Source of the DNA: Actinomycetes bacterium
GTDB lineage: Bacteria > Actinomycetota > Actinomycetes > Mycobacteriales > Micromonosporaceae
Assembly (NCBI GenBank): GCA_021793335.1
Contig: JAJYSW010000065.1
Location: 1 to 13,978 of the forward strand
Direction of reading: 5' to 3'
Length of the DNA stretch: 13,978 nucleotides
Part shown: positions 1 to 6,822 of the stretch, piece after piece
How positions within the stretch are numbered: position 1 is the first letter of the stretch
How the letters are laid out: each line of letters begins with the position of its first letter
Made by a program: the position numbers and the translations under genes
Notes under the pieces: generated by a model
The model's input: only the letters and a program-made list of their open reading frames with translations
What the model was told of the DNA's origin: nothing
Database searches by the model: none

Positions 1-245
1 CGGCGCTCACGCAGGGGCTCTTCACGATCGGCGGACTCGCCATGTCGGTGAACTACGGGCTCGACCGGCTCCGGTTCCTCCAGCCGGTGGCGGCCGGGTC
101 GCGAGTGCGGGCCGTCGTCGAGCTCGCCTCCACAGAAGGGACGGCGCGGGGGGTGCGCGCGGAGTACGACGTCACCGTCGAGATCGAGGGTTCGGAGAAG
201 CCCGCACTCGTGGCCCGGACGATCACCCTGTACGTGCCCGCGTGA
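1..245 (+). CDS. MaoC-like enoyl-CoA hydratase, C-terminal part (5' end outside window)
   Basis: The reading frame is open from base 3 and ends at TGA 243-245, giving the last 80 residues of a longer protein. The stretch VNYGLDRLRFLQPVAAGSRV, followed by a beta-strand-rich tail ending ARTITLYVPA, is the typical end of the single hot-dog MaoC/NodN family, which hydrates trans-2-enoyl-CoA in beta-oxidation-like pathways. The catalytic Asp/His motif of the family lies upstream and is not visible. An internal ATG at 42 is in frame but sits inside the conserved fold, so it is not the true start. The gene is followed at once by a hairpin terminator, so it ends its own transcription unit. Its place beside thiolase and dehydrogenase genes fits a shared acyl-CoA pathway, but co-regulation cannot be seen from here. 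Confidence 0.85.
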   Translation, partial: ALTQGLFTIGGLAMSVNYGLDRLRFLQPVAAGSRVRAVVELASTEGTARGVRAEYDVTVEIEGSEKPALVARTITLYVPA

Positions 246-258
246 AGAACCGGGAAGC

Positions 259-287
259 GGCCCGGACGGCCTGCACCCGTCCGGGCC
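259..287 (+). terminator. Hairpin terminator after the MaoC gene
   Basis: A perfect 11-bp inverted repeat, GGCCCGGACGG (259-269) and CCGTCCGGGCC (277-287), has a 7-nt loop and begins 14 bp after the MaoC stop. Only a short ATT follows rather than a long T tract, which is common for terminators in high-GC actinobacteria. Confidence 0.75.
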
Positions 288-575
288 ATTCCGGAAACTC
301 CTGAGGCCGAAGCCCTCCGGCGAGTCCTCCTCACCGCGATCGAGACACCTCGGCACCCGCCAGTGCCGATGGCGGGGCTTCCAGAAAGCATGTGGCTCGC
401 CCGAATCCCCGGACCAGGAGTGCGTGGCGAAGCCGCCCTCGTGCGCGTCACCATTGCGGGCGAGGACGAGCCGAAGTTCGCCATCATGCTCGCCCGCAAG
501 ATCCTTGCCACATGACCCATCGGAGGCAACGGCGAGGCCATCTGATCGGCCCGGACCGAACCGGCGCACACCGGC

Positions 576-692
576 ATGGGAGCCATCCGGTACGGCCGAC
601 TCCGCCTGACCGCTCTCGCATCCGCCGACGACCTCGCACCGCGTGGTCTTCGGCACGCGTTCGACGAGTTCCGGGCTGGGGTGAGGAGATGA
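576..692 (+). pseudogene. Possible 5' part of a frameshifted gene (38 codons)
   Basis: From ATG 576 a short frame reads MGAIRYGRLRLTALASADD and continues as LAPRGLRHAFDEFRAGVRR to TGA 690-692. It has an ordinary amino-acid mix, unlike the surrounding shadow frames. The stop falls just where the next frame (+1) becomes coding-like (DDDAGFVLVSDPSDAEW) and runs without a break into the membrane protein at 739-1122. Skipping one base in GTG AGG AGA TGA would join both parts into one protein of 181 residues. No clear ribosome binding site precedes ATG 576. Function unknown. It may be a real frameshift, a sequencing error, or two unrelated pieces. Confidence 0.35.
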
Positions 693-738
693 CGATGCCG
701 GGTTCGTTCTCGTCAGCGACCCCTCTGATGCTGAATGG

Positions 739-1122
739 ATGCTCGAGCATCCCGTCCTGCCACTGCTGCCGGTGGGGCTCGTGCTTGCAGCATGCTGCTG
801 GGCAGTGCAGTATCTTCGGCTACGGCCTTGGAAATTCCCTGAGCGGACGCTCCGGCCGCTCGACGAGGTGCCTTCATTGCTGTGGAAGCTCTTCGCGATC
901 CCGTGCACGCTCTGGTCATCCGGTCTCGCGATCGTCGCAGTCAGCGCATCCGCCGACGTTCCCTTCCACGCCTCGACCGGGTACGGCCCGGACTTCACCG
1001 GCCCGATCCTGGTGTGGACGCTGCTCCTGCTTCCCGGCGTCGCCTATTTCGCCGCCTTCTTCCATTCAACGGCCACGAACCGGATCTACCCGGTCTGGAA
1101 GCCACGCCAGAGGCGGAGATAG
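739..1122 (+). CDS. Hypothetical small membrane protein, three predicted TM segments
   Basis: This is a 127-residue frame ending in TAG. Three hydrophobic stretches are visible at about residues 6-25, 47-70 and 88-108. Between the first two lies a charged loop (residues 26-46, RLRPWKFPERTLRPLDEVP), and a basic tail (KPRQRRR) closes the protein. I do not recognise a family. ATG 739 has no ribosome binding site, and the frame continues upstream without a stop to about 685 with plausible sequence, so the true gene may begin further upstream (see the fragment at 576-692). Third codon positions are G/C-rich but less so than in neighbouring genes. The gene stands alone, with a terminator behind it at 259-287 and convergent thiolase downstream. 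Confidence 0.5.
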   Translation: MLEHPVLPLLPVGLVLAACCWAVQYLRLRPWKFPERTLRPLDEVPSLLWKLFAIPCTLWSSGLAIVAVSASADVPFHASTGYGPDFTGPILVWTLLLLPGVAYFAAFFHSTATNRIYPVWKPRQRRR

Positions 1123-1356
1123 CCATGCAAACGCGGCGAGCGCATATTCGCCCGGATCACGAGCTGGGGCCTGCTCGATCAGGCCTGCTGCGACCCGCAC
1201 CGGTCGCCCGGGTCGCCAAAGCCCTCCAAACCCCGGTCGACTACGCGCAGCCGTCGACTTGAAATGAGTCCCATGGCATCCTCTGATGACCGATCAGAAC
1301 ACACACGCAGCATTCGACACTCGTGAAACTTTCGCCTGTGAGTGCACAGAGGACTG
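1123..1356. other. Intergenic region between convergent genes
   Basis: This gap lies between the membrane protein stop and the end of the minus-strand thiolase gene. It holds short open stretches on the plus strand (for example 1124-1262) with no ribosome binding site and no recognisable product. Two small hairpins are present: TCTGAT/ATCAGA at 1282-1298 and CTGTG/CACAG at 1336-1349. The second is just past the thiolase stop and could help end thiolase transcription, but both stems are only 5-6 bp. Confidence 0.4.
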
Positions 1357-2580
1357 CTATGGCCTTTCGAGCACCATGGCCATGCCCTGGCCGCCGCCCA
1401 CGCACATCGTCTCCAGTCCACGGCGTCCGCCGGTGTCGGCGAGCGCGTTGAGGAGCGTGGAGGTGATGCGCGCGCCGGTCATGCCGAAGGGGTGCCCGAC
1501 TGCGATCGCCCCGCCCTTGACGTTCAGGCGCTCGGGGTCGACGCCGAGATCCCGCGCGGAGGGGATCACCTGGGCGGCGAACGCCTCGTTGATCTCGACG
1601 AGGTCCATGTCCTCGATCGTCAGGCCGGCCCGAGCGAGGGCCTGCCGGCTCGCCTCTACCGGGCCGAGCCCCATGATCTCGGGAGAAAGGCCGCTGACAC
1701 CGGTGGAGACGATCCGGGCGAGCGGCTGGAGTCCGAGCTCGTCCACGATTCGCTCGGAGACGACGACCACGGCGGCGGCGCCGTCGTTCAACGGGCAGGC
1801 GTTGCCCGCGGTGACGGTGCCGTCGGGTCGGAACACCGGGTCCAGCACCGCCAGTTTCTCGACGGTGGTGCCGGGTCTGGGGCCGTCGTCAGCGGTGACC
1901 TCGGTGCCGTCGGCGAGCGTGACCGGAGTGATGTCGCGTTCCCAGAAGCCATCGGCGATCGCCCGCTCAGCACGCTGCTGGCTGCGGGCGGCGTAGGCGT
2001 CCTGTTCCTCGCGGGTGATGCCGCGCAGCCCGGCCACGTTCTCGGCGGTCTGACCCATCGCGATGTACGCATCGGGCAGCAGGCCGCGTTCGCGCGGGTC
2101 CGTCCAAGTCGGCGCTCCCGCTGCGGCGCGCTCCCCGGTGCGGGCCAGCGCGTCGGCGAAGGCGGGATTGTCCAGGTCCTCGCCGGGGATAAGGTCGCTC
2201 GACCCGATGTCCATGCCGCTGACCGATTCGACGCCGGCGGAGACGAAGACGTCGCCTTCGCCGGCCTTGATCGCGTGGAAGGCCATGCGGGTGGTCTGGA
2301 GGCTCGACGAGCAGTATCGGGTGACGGTGGCGCCGGGGACGGTGTCCCAACCGAGCAGCACGGCCACGATGCGGGCCATGTTCATGCCCTGCCTTCCGCC
2401 GGGCAGCCCGCAGCCGAGCATCAGGTCGTCGATGCGGGCGGGGTCGAGCCCGGGCACCCGGTCGACGGCGGCGCGCACCATCTGCGCGGCGAGGTCGTCG
2501 GCGCGCACGTCCTTGAGCGATCCCTTGTGCGCCCGCCCGATCGGTGAGCGTGCGGTGGCGACGATGTACGCCTCGGTCAT
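1357..2580 (-). CDS. Acetyl-CoA acetyltransferase / 3-ketoacyl-CoA thiolase
   Basis: The 407-residue product has the normal length for thiolases and all family landmarks. These are nucleophile Cys90 in RYCSSSLQ, NEAFA at 331-335, His363 in VGHPFGMTGAR, and second catalytic Cys393 in CVGGGQGMA near the C-terminus. The enzyme cleaves 3-ketoacyl-CoA with CoA, or condenses two acyl-CoAs in reverse, in the cytoplasm. The start ATG 2580 is fixed by a strong AAGGAGG site about 7 nt upstream. The gene lies 27 nt downstream of the acyl-CoA dehydrogenase gene at 2608-3780, so the two are very likely one operon driven from the divergent promoter near 3814. The catabolic direction is inferred from the acyl-CoA dehydrogenase, hydratase and ligase genes around it. 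Exact chain-length preference cannot be read. Confidence 0.95.
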   Translation of the reverse strand: MTEAYIVATARSPIGRAHKGSLKDVRADDLAAQMVRAAVDRVPGLDPARIDDLMLGCGLPGGRQGMNMARIVAVLLGWDTVPGATVTRYCSSSLQTTRMAFHAIKAGEGDVFVSAGVESVSGMDIGSSDLIPGEDLDNPAFADALARTGERAAAGAPTWTDPRERGLLPDAYIAMGQTAENVAGLRGITREEQDAYAARSQQRAERAIADGFWERDITPVTLADGTEVTADDGPRPGTTVEKLAVLDPVFRPDGTVTAGNACPLNDGAAAVVVVSERIVDELGLQPLARIVSTGVSGLSPEIMGLGPVEASRQALARAGLTIEDMDLVEINEAFAAQVIPSARDLGVDPERLNVKGGAIAVGHPFGMTGARITSTLLNALADTGGRRGLETMCVGGGQGMAMVLERP

Positions 2581-2607
2581 GTGATCCTCCTTGTACGGTG
2601 GCGTCGG

Positions 2608-3780
2608 TCAGGCGAACGCCTGGTGTCCGGTGATGGCGCGGCCGACGATGAGCGTGTTCATGTCGCGGGTGCCCTCGTAGGAGTAGACGGCCTCGGCGTC
2701 GGCGAAGTAGCGCGCGACGCCGTGGTCGAGCTGGATGCCGTTGCCGCCGAGGATGTCGCGGCACCAGCCGACGGTTTCTCGCATGCGCGTGGTGGTGAAC
2801 GCCTTGGCCATGGCGGAGTGCTCGTCGCTCTGGCGGCCCTCGTCCTGTAGCTGGGAGACGCGGACGCACATGGCGATGCTCGCGGTGATATTGGCCAGGG
2901 AGCTGGCGAGCTTGTCCTGTACGAGCTGGTAGGAGGCGATGGGCCTGCCGAACTGTTCCCGCTCGGCGGCGTACCGCACGGCGGCCTCGTAGGCGCCGAC
3001 GGCGACGCCGACGGCCTGCCAGGCGACCTCGGCGCGGGTGGCTCGCAGGACCTTGGCGACGTCGCGGAAGGAGTCGGCGCGCTGGAGCCGGTCGGATTCG
3101 GGGACGGCGACGTCGACCAGCGTGATGTCGGCGTTCTGGACGGAGCGCAGGGCCTGCTTGCGTTCGATCTTGACGGCGTTGAACCCGGGGGCGTCCTTGC
3201 GGACGAGGAAGCCTTTGACCTGGTCGTCGGCGGTGTCCTTGGCCCAGATGACGGTGACGTCGGCGAAGGTGGCGTTGCCGATCCAGCGTTTGGCTCCGTT
3301 GAGGAGCCACCGGTCGCCCTCGCGGACGGCGGTGGCGCGCAGGCCGCGGGCGGTGTCGGAGCCGGCGAAGGGCTCGGTCAGGCCGAACGCGCCGACGGTC
3401 TCGCCGCGGCCCATCGGCGGCAGCCAGGCCGCGCGCTGTTCCTCGGAGCCGCAGATACCGATCGATCCCATCGCCAGTCCGCTGGTCACGCCGACGAAGG
3501 TGGCGAAGGAAGGGTCGACTCGCGCCAGTTCGAGGGCGGCCCAGCCGCGGAATACGGCGCTGTTCTCGAATCGGGCCGTTTCGGGCCACATCGCGCCGAA
3601 CAGGCCGGTCGCTGCGATGCCGGGGACGAGGTGGTGCGGGAATTCGGCGCGTTCCCAGTACTCGTCCGCGATGGGGCGGACCTCGCGCTCCATGAATTCG
3701 CGAACTCGGAGCGCCGCCTCGCGCTCCACGGGCGTGAGCAGGTCCTGGAAGGCGTAGCGGTCGGTGTCCAGCAGCGTCAT
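2608..3780 (-). CDS. Acyl-CoA dehydrogenase, glutaryl-CoA dehydrogenase-like subgroup
   Basis: The 390-residue flavoprotein would oxidise an acyl-CoA to the 2-enoyl-CoA and pass electrons to ETF. The family signature FGLTEPFAGSD is at 132-142, REQFGRPI at 274-281 and GGNGIQ at 345-350. The catalytic base Glu369 lies in YEGTRDMNTLIVGRAITG, a C-terminus typical of glutaryl-CoA dehydrogenase relatives. In glutaryl-CoA dehydrogenase an Arg in a GYRSAM-like motif binds the substrate carboxylate. Here the matching place reads SFATFV (91-96), so a monocarboxylic substrate is more likely (inference). The start ATG 3780 has a GGAGAG site 4 nt upstream; a longer frame reaches 3972 but crosses the promoter and operator. 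First gene of a two-gene operon with the thiolase. Confidence 0.92.
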   Translation of the reverse strand: MTLLDTDRYAFQDLLTPVEREAALRVREFMEREVRPIADEYWERAEFPHHLVPGIAATGLFGAMWPETARFENSAVFRGWAALELARVDPSFATFVGVTSGLAMGSIGICGSEEQRAAWLPPMGRGETVGAFGLTEPFAGSDTARGLRATAVREGDRWLLNGAKRWIGNATFADVTVIWAKDTADDQVKGFLVRKDAPGFNAVKIERKQALRSVQNADITLVDVAVPESDRLQRADSFRDVAKVLRATRAEVAWQAVGVAVGAYEAAVRYAAEREQFGRPIASYQLVQDKLASSLANITASIAMCVRVSQLQDEGRQSDEHSAMAKAFTTTRMRETVGWCRDILGGNGIQLDHGVARYFADAEAVYSYEGTRDMNTLIVGRAITGHQAFA

Positions 3781-3813
3781 CGTCTCTCCGATCCTCACCG
3801 ACCCGAGCCGAAC

Positions 3814-3831
3814 ATTCCGACCGGTCGGTCT
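3814..3831. promoter_or_regulatory. Putative TetR-type operator in the divergent promoter
   Basis: The 18-bp site reads ATTCCGACCGGTCGGTCT, with a perfect 12-bp palindrome CCGACCGGTCGG at 3817-3828. It sits 33 bp upstream of the acyl-CoA dehydrogenase start and 113 bp upstream of the thioesterase start, between divergent genes. It matches 15 of 18 bases of the site at 13921-13938. On the plus strand TTCCGA (3816-3821) and TAGTAT (3838-3843) lie 16 nt apart and could be a promoter overlapped by the site. Length, symmetry and position resemble operators of TetR-family regulators of fatty-acid genes. The regulator itself is not in the window. Confidence 0.6.
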
Positions 3832-3944
3832 GTATCTAGTATGCATGATTGTCAGCCGGTGTGCGACCCAGCCTAGAGTGGATCCGCGCCGCCCGCGGCC
3901 ACCTGCGCCGGACTGATCGGCCCCGAAGCACCGAAGGAGCGACC

Positions 3945-4361
3945 ATGATCGGTTACCGTCACCCGTTTCCACTGCGCTGGAATGACAACGACCAATACAG
4001 CCACATGAACAACGCCGTGTACTACGAGGCCATGGATACGGCGGTGAACGCCTGGATGATCCGCTACGGCGGACTGGACGTCTCCGGCCCGGTGATCGGG
4101 GTGGCGCGGGCGACCTCGTGCGAGTTCCTCGCCTCGGCCGCGTTCCCCGAACCGCTCGAAGTGGACGTCGCCGTCGCCCGGCTCGGGAGCACCTCCATCA
4201 CGTGGGACCTGGCGATCCTGCGCGAAGGCGCCGCCGACCGGAGCGCAGCGCTGGCGCTCGGGAAGTTCACGCACGTATTCGTGGACCGCGAGGGCGGCCG
4301 CCCGGTCCCGATCCCCGAGCGGATCAGGGCCGCGGTGACCGAACGACTCGACTGGCGGTGA
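3945..4361 (+). CDS. Acyl-CoA thioesterase, 4HBT/YbgC-like hot-dog fold
   Basis: The product is 138 residues, the usual size of single hot-dog thioesterases of the 4-hydroxybenzoyl-CoA thioesterase superfamily. The hallmark is at residues 10-24, WNDNDQYSHMNNAVY, which holds the catalytic acidic residue and the HxNN turn leading into the long helix. Such enzymes hydrolyse acyl-CoA to free acid and CoA, often to release CoA from stalled intermediates. ATG 3945 is chosen because GAAGGAG lies 5-6 nt upstream. An in-frame start at 3849 would add 32 residues of poor sequence lying in the promoter region. The gene diverges from the dehydrogenase/thiolase operon and shares the palindromic operator with it. 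Substrate is unknown. Confidence 0.9.
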   Translation: MIGYRHPFPLRWNDNDQYSHMNNAVYYEAMDTAVNAWMIRYGGLDVSGPVIGVARATSCEFLASAAFPEPLEVDVAVARLGSTSITWDLAILREGAADRSAALALGKFTHVFVDREGGRPVPIPERIRAAVTERLDWR

Positions 4362-4370
4362 GCCGCTGCG

Positions 4371-4382
4371 ACGCCCGGGCGT
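4371..4382. repeat. 12-bp palindrome between convergent genes
   Basis: ACGCCCGGGCGT is a perfect palindrome starting 10 bp after the thioesterase stop and a few bases beyond the end of the minus-strand small gene at 4386. It could help end transcription from both sides, but it forms a hairpin only with a very tight loop and has no T tract. Confidence 0.25.
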
Positions 4383-4385
4383 GCC

Positions 4386-4611
4386 TCAGCCGACGAGGCG
4401 GCCCCGGGCGGGACGCAGCCGGTCGTGCAGGGTGGTCTCGCCCGCGGACCGCCGCAGCGGGGCGTTCTTCGAGCGCGTGAACTCCTCGCGCCCGGTGTCG
4501 GCGTCGATCAGCGCATCGCGCAACCGCTCGCGATCGGCGATGGCGTCGGGGGACGGAGTTGCCGGTCCGCTCGCGGCACACGGGGCACGGCCCCGGCGGC
4601 CCTCGGCTCAC
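4386..4611 (-). CDS. Small CxxC protein, apparent +1 frameshift
   Basis: A GTG start at 4611 overlaps the NUDIX stop by 4 nt (GTGA), the usual sign of translational coupling. The first 20 codons read MSRGPPGPCPVCRERTGNSV with a CPVC pair that could bind a metal. At a run of five G on the plus strand (4548-4552, C on the coding strand) the good frame shifts by one. Skipping one base gives PDAIADRERLRDALIDADTG, then REEFTRSKNAPLRRSAGETT and LHDRLRPARGRLVG to TGA 4388-4386, 74 residues in all. Both halves have almost only G/C third positions. Without the shift the frame runs as arginine-rich sequence to 4324, into the thioesterase gene. I do not recognise the family. It may be a real pseudogene or a base-call error in the homopolymer. 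Confidence 0.5.
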
Positions 4612-5075
4612 TCGGCGGCGACCGGGCGCCTTCCCAGATCGGCGCCCGAGCGGAGCGCTGCGAGCGCCGCCCCCACCGTGTCATCGAGCAGCGAAGTGTA
4701 GCCGCGGGCCTCGTTGTCCTCCGTGAAGGAGGCGACGTCGCCCACGAGGGCGAAAGCGGACGCCTTGCCGTCTTCGAGCCTCGGCCCGCCGCTCTTCGGC
4801 CAGGCCAGCGCCCCGATCTCCACGCAGGTCCGGCCGTCGGCCTCGAACTCGGTGCGGGTGATCCAGTCGCTCACCGCCGCGAGGCCGATGCCCGCCTCCT
4901 CGGCCGTCTCTCGCAGCAGCGCGTCGAGTGCGGTCTCGCCCTCCTCGATGGCGCCGCCGATCACGTCCCAGGCTCCGGGCAGGAAGCGGCGGTCCGCCGC
5001 CCTGCGCTGGATGAGGACCATGCCGTCGAACACGACATAGGCGGCCACGTGCGTCGCCCCTGCGGTATCGGTCAT
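4608..5075 (-). CDS. NUDIX hydrolase
   Basis: The 155-residue protein carries a complete Nudix box at residues 41-63: Gly41, Glu47, Arg55-Glu56, Glu59-Glu60 and Gly62, matching GX5EX7REUXEEXGU. Enzymes of this family hydrolyse a nucleoside diphosphate linked to another group and bind Mg ions through these glutamates. The substrate cannot be told from the box alone, and I see no reason to call it a CoA pyrophosphatase. ATG 5075 follows GGAGGG at good spacing. A longer in-frame start at 5114 would add 13 basic residues and is disfavoured. The stop overlaps the start of the small CxxC gene. It is 145 bp from the end of the upstream ligase gene, so it probably has its own promoter. Confidence 0.93.
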   Translation of the reverse strand: MTDTAGATHVAAYVVFDGMVLIQRRAADRRFLPGAWDVIGGAIEEGETALDALLRETAEEAGIGLAAVSDWITRTEFEADGRTCVEIGALAWPKSGGPRLEDGKASAFALVGDVASFTEDNEARGYTSLLDDTVGAALAALRSGADLGRRPVAAE

Positions 5076-5220
5076 TGCGCACCCTCCATGGTCGGCTCGC
5101 GGGCGCCGGCGCACGAGCGGCCCCGGCGACGACCAGCCATTGCAGAGGCCGCGCCGGCGGTCGGTGTTCCCGGCTCCTCACGGGACGCCGCGGCCAGGTG
5201 AGAGGGGACCGGTTGCGCCG

Positions 5221-6807
5221 CTATCGGCGGAATCTCGCCACCAGCTCCCGTTTGAGGACCTTGCCGCTCGCCCCGATCGGGAGTTCGTCCACGATGTGCA
5301 CCGTCCGCGGATACTTATAGGCCGCGACTCGCTCCTTCACGTGGGCCACCACGGCGTCGGCGTCCAGGTCCGCCCCTGCGGCGGGCACGACGGCGGCGTG
5401 GACCTCCTGGCCGTGCGTCTCGTGCGGCAGGCCGAACACCGCGGCGAGCGCGACGCCCGGACAGCGCGAGAGCACGGCCTCCACTTCGGTGGGATACACG
5501 TTGTATCCGTTGCGGATGATCATGTCCTTCTTGCGGTCCACGATCGTGACGACGCCCTCGGCGTCCACGGTGCCGAGGTCACCGGTGCGGAACCAGCCGT
5601 CCACGACGGCCGCCTCGGTGGCGTCGGGCCGCCCGAGATAGCCCTTCATGAGGTTGTGCCCGCGCACCACGATCTCACCGAGCGTGTCCGGCTCCTCGAT
5701 CAGCTCGATCCTGCCCTCGGTCTCCGCCTCGGCGACGGCGACGTCCACACCCCATATGGGACGGCCCACGGTGCCGGGTCGGATCGGCTCGTGCACGGCG
5801 TTGAAGGTGCACGACGGCGAGGTCTCGGTCAGGCCGTAGCCCTCGTGGACCTCCGCGCCATAGGCCCGTTCGAACGCCTCCAGCAGCGCCGGTGGCAGCG
5901 CCGCCCCGCCGGAGACCGCGTACCGCAGCGGCGGGCGGGCGGGGTTGCGTTCAGCGGCCGCGACCATGCCCGCGAAGTTCGTCGGGACGGCCGTGAAGAC
6001 GCTCGCCTCGTGCCGCACCAGGAGTTCGAGCGCCTCGTCGGGATCGAACTTCGGCAGCAGGATGATCGAGGCCCCGGCACGGAAGGCGATGTTCAGCACG
6101 GCCATCTGCCCGAAGGAGTGGAAGAACGGCAGGCCGCCGTAGACCACGTCCTCGGCCCGCAGGTCGAAGGAGTCGATGAGCGAGCAGTGGACCTGTTCGA
6201 CCATCGCCAGGTGCGAACCGACCGCTCCTTTCGGCGTACCGGTGGTGCCGGAGGTGTAGAGGACGGTCGCGGCGGCGAGCGGATTGACCGGGGTGTGGCG
6301 GAGGATCGGGCTCGCCGATGCGGCCTCGGCCTCCAGCCTGGACACGAGTGCTCCGCCGAGCTCCAGGCCCTCGGGGGCCAGGACCGTCGTCAGCGGTACA
6401 CCCGCGCGAGCGGCGGCCGGGGCCGCCTCGGCGAGCAGGGGCGCGGCGGCCACGAGGAGATCGGCCTCGGCGTCCTGGAGGACGAACGCGATCTCCTCGG
6501 CCTTGAACAGCAGGTGGATCGGGACCACGACCGCGCCGAGCGCCAACGCGGCGTAGTAGACGCGCGGGAAGTCGGGCACGTTCGGGACGATCATCGCCAC
6601 GCGGGAGCCGGGGCCGATCCCCCGGGCGGCGAGCGCGCCCGCGTACGCGCGGGTCTGGTTCCACAGGTCGCCGTAGGAGACGGCGCGGCCCATGAAGTGC
6701 AGGGCGGGTCGGTCGGGGCGGCGGCGGGCGGTCTCGGCGAGGATGCTCGCGATCGAGAGGGTGCCGTGGCCGGGGCCGTCGACGGCGGCGTCGGTTCGGT
6801 GCGTCAA
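5221..6807 (-). CDS. AMP-forming acyl-CoA synthetase
   Basis: The 528-residue ANL-superfamily enzyme would activate a carboxylic acid to its CoA thioester through an acyl-adenylate. Visible motifs are the P-loop YTSGTTGTPKGA at 184-195, GYGLTETS at 323-330, WFRTGD at 405-410, the hinge region DRKKDMIIRNGYNVYPTEVE at 424-443 and the catalytic Lys516 in GASGKVLKR. No signal peptide or membrane segment is seen, so it is cytoplasmic. Translation most likely begins at TTG 6807: AGGAGG lies 5 nt upstream and no good ATG or GTG follows before the conserved domain. It is the last gene of the large operon, 15 nt after the acyl-CoA dehydrogenase gene. In levulinate operons an LvaE-type ligase accompanies the same kinase/dehydrogenase pair. 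Substrate chain type remains open. Confidence 0.93.
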   Translation of the reverse strand: MTHRTDAAVDGPGHGTLSIASILAETARRRPDRPALHFMGRAVSYGDLWNQTRAYAGALAARGIGPGSRVAMIVPNVPDFPRVYYAALALGAVVVPIHLLFKAEEIAFVLQDAEADLLVAAAPLLAEAAPAAARAGVPLTTVLAPEGLELGGALVSRLEAEAASASPILRHTPVNPLAAATVLYTSGTTGTPKGAVGSHLAMVEQVHCSLIDSFDLRAEDVVYGGLPFFHSFGQMAVLNIAFRAGASIILLPKFDPDEALELLVRHEASVFTAVPTNFAGMVAAAERNPARPPLRYAVSGGAALPPALLEAFERAYGAEVHEGYGLTETSPSCTFNAVHEPIRPGTVGRPIWGVDVAVAEAETEGRIELIEEPDTLGEIVVRGHNLMKGYLGRPDATEAAVVDGWFRTGDLGTVDAEGVVTIVDRKKDMIIRNGYNVYPTEVEAVLSRCPGVALAAVFGLPHETHGQEVHAAVVPAAGADLDADAVVAHVKERVAAYKYPRTVHIVDELPIGASGKVLKRELVARFRR

Positions 6808-6822
6808 GGTTGCCTCCTGTCG

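Larger units (their letters stand above)
246..738. other. Gene-poor stretch with coding-like fragments
   Basis: After the terminator no complete gene can be called until 739. A plus-strand frame is open from about 288 to TGA 513-515. Its last part (GVRGEAALVRVTIAGEDEP, then KFAIMLARKILAT) has G/C-rich third positions and a normal protein composition, but there is no ribosome binding site or convincing start (GTG 363 or ATG 369). I do not recognise the peptide. It could be the decayed 3' end of a lost gene. Frames on the other strand here are arginine/serine/proline-rich and look like noise. Confidence 0.4.

Noticed and set aside
1282..1349. Small hairpins TCTGAT/ATCAGA and CTGTG/CACAG as a thiolase terminator
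   Set aside because: Stems of only 5-6 bp without a T tract occur by chance; not strong enough to list as a terminator.
1967..3589. A 540-codon minus-strand frame across the thiolase and dehydrogenase genes
   Set aside because: Arginine-rich shadow frame with no domain. Both overlapped genes have intact motifs in other frames.
3781..3972. A longer start for the acyl-CoA dehydrogenase at 3972
   Set aside because: The 64 added residues cover the divergent promoter and palindromic operator and do not resemble the family. ATG 3780 has a good ribosome binding site.
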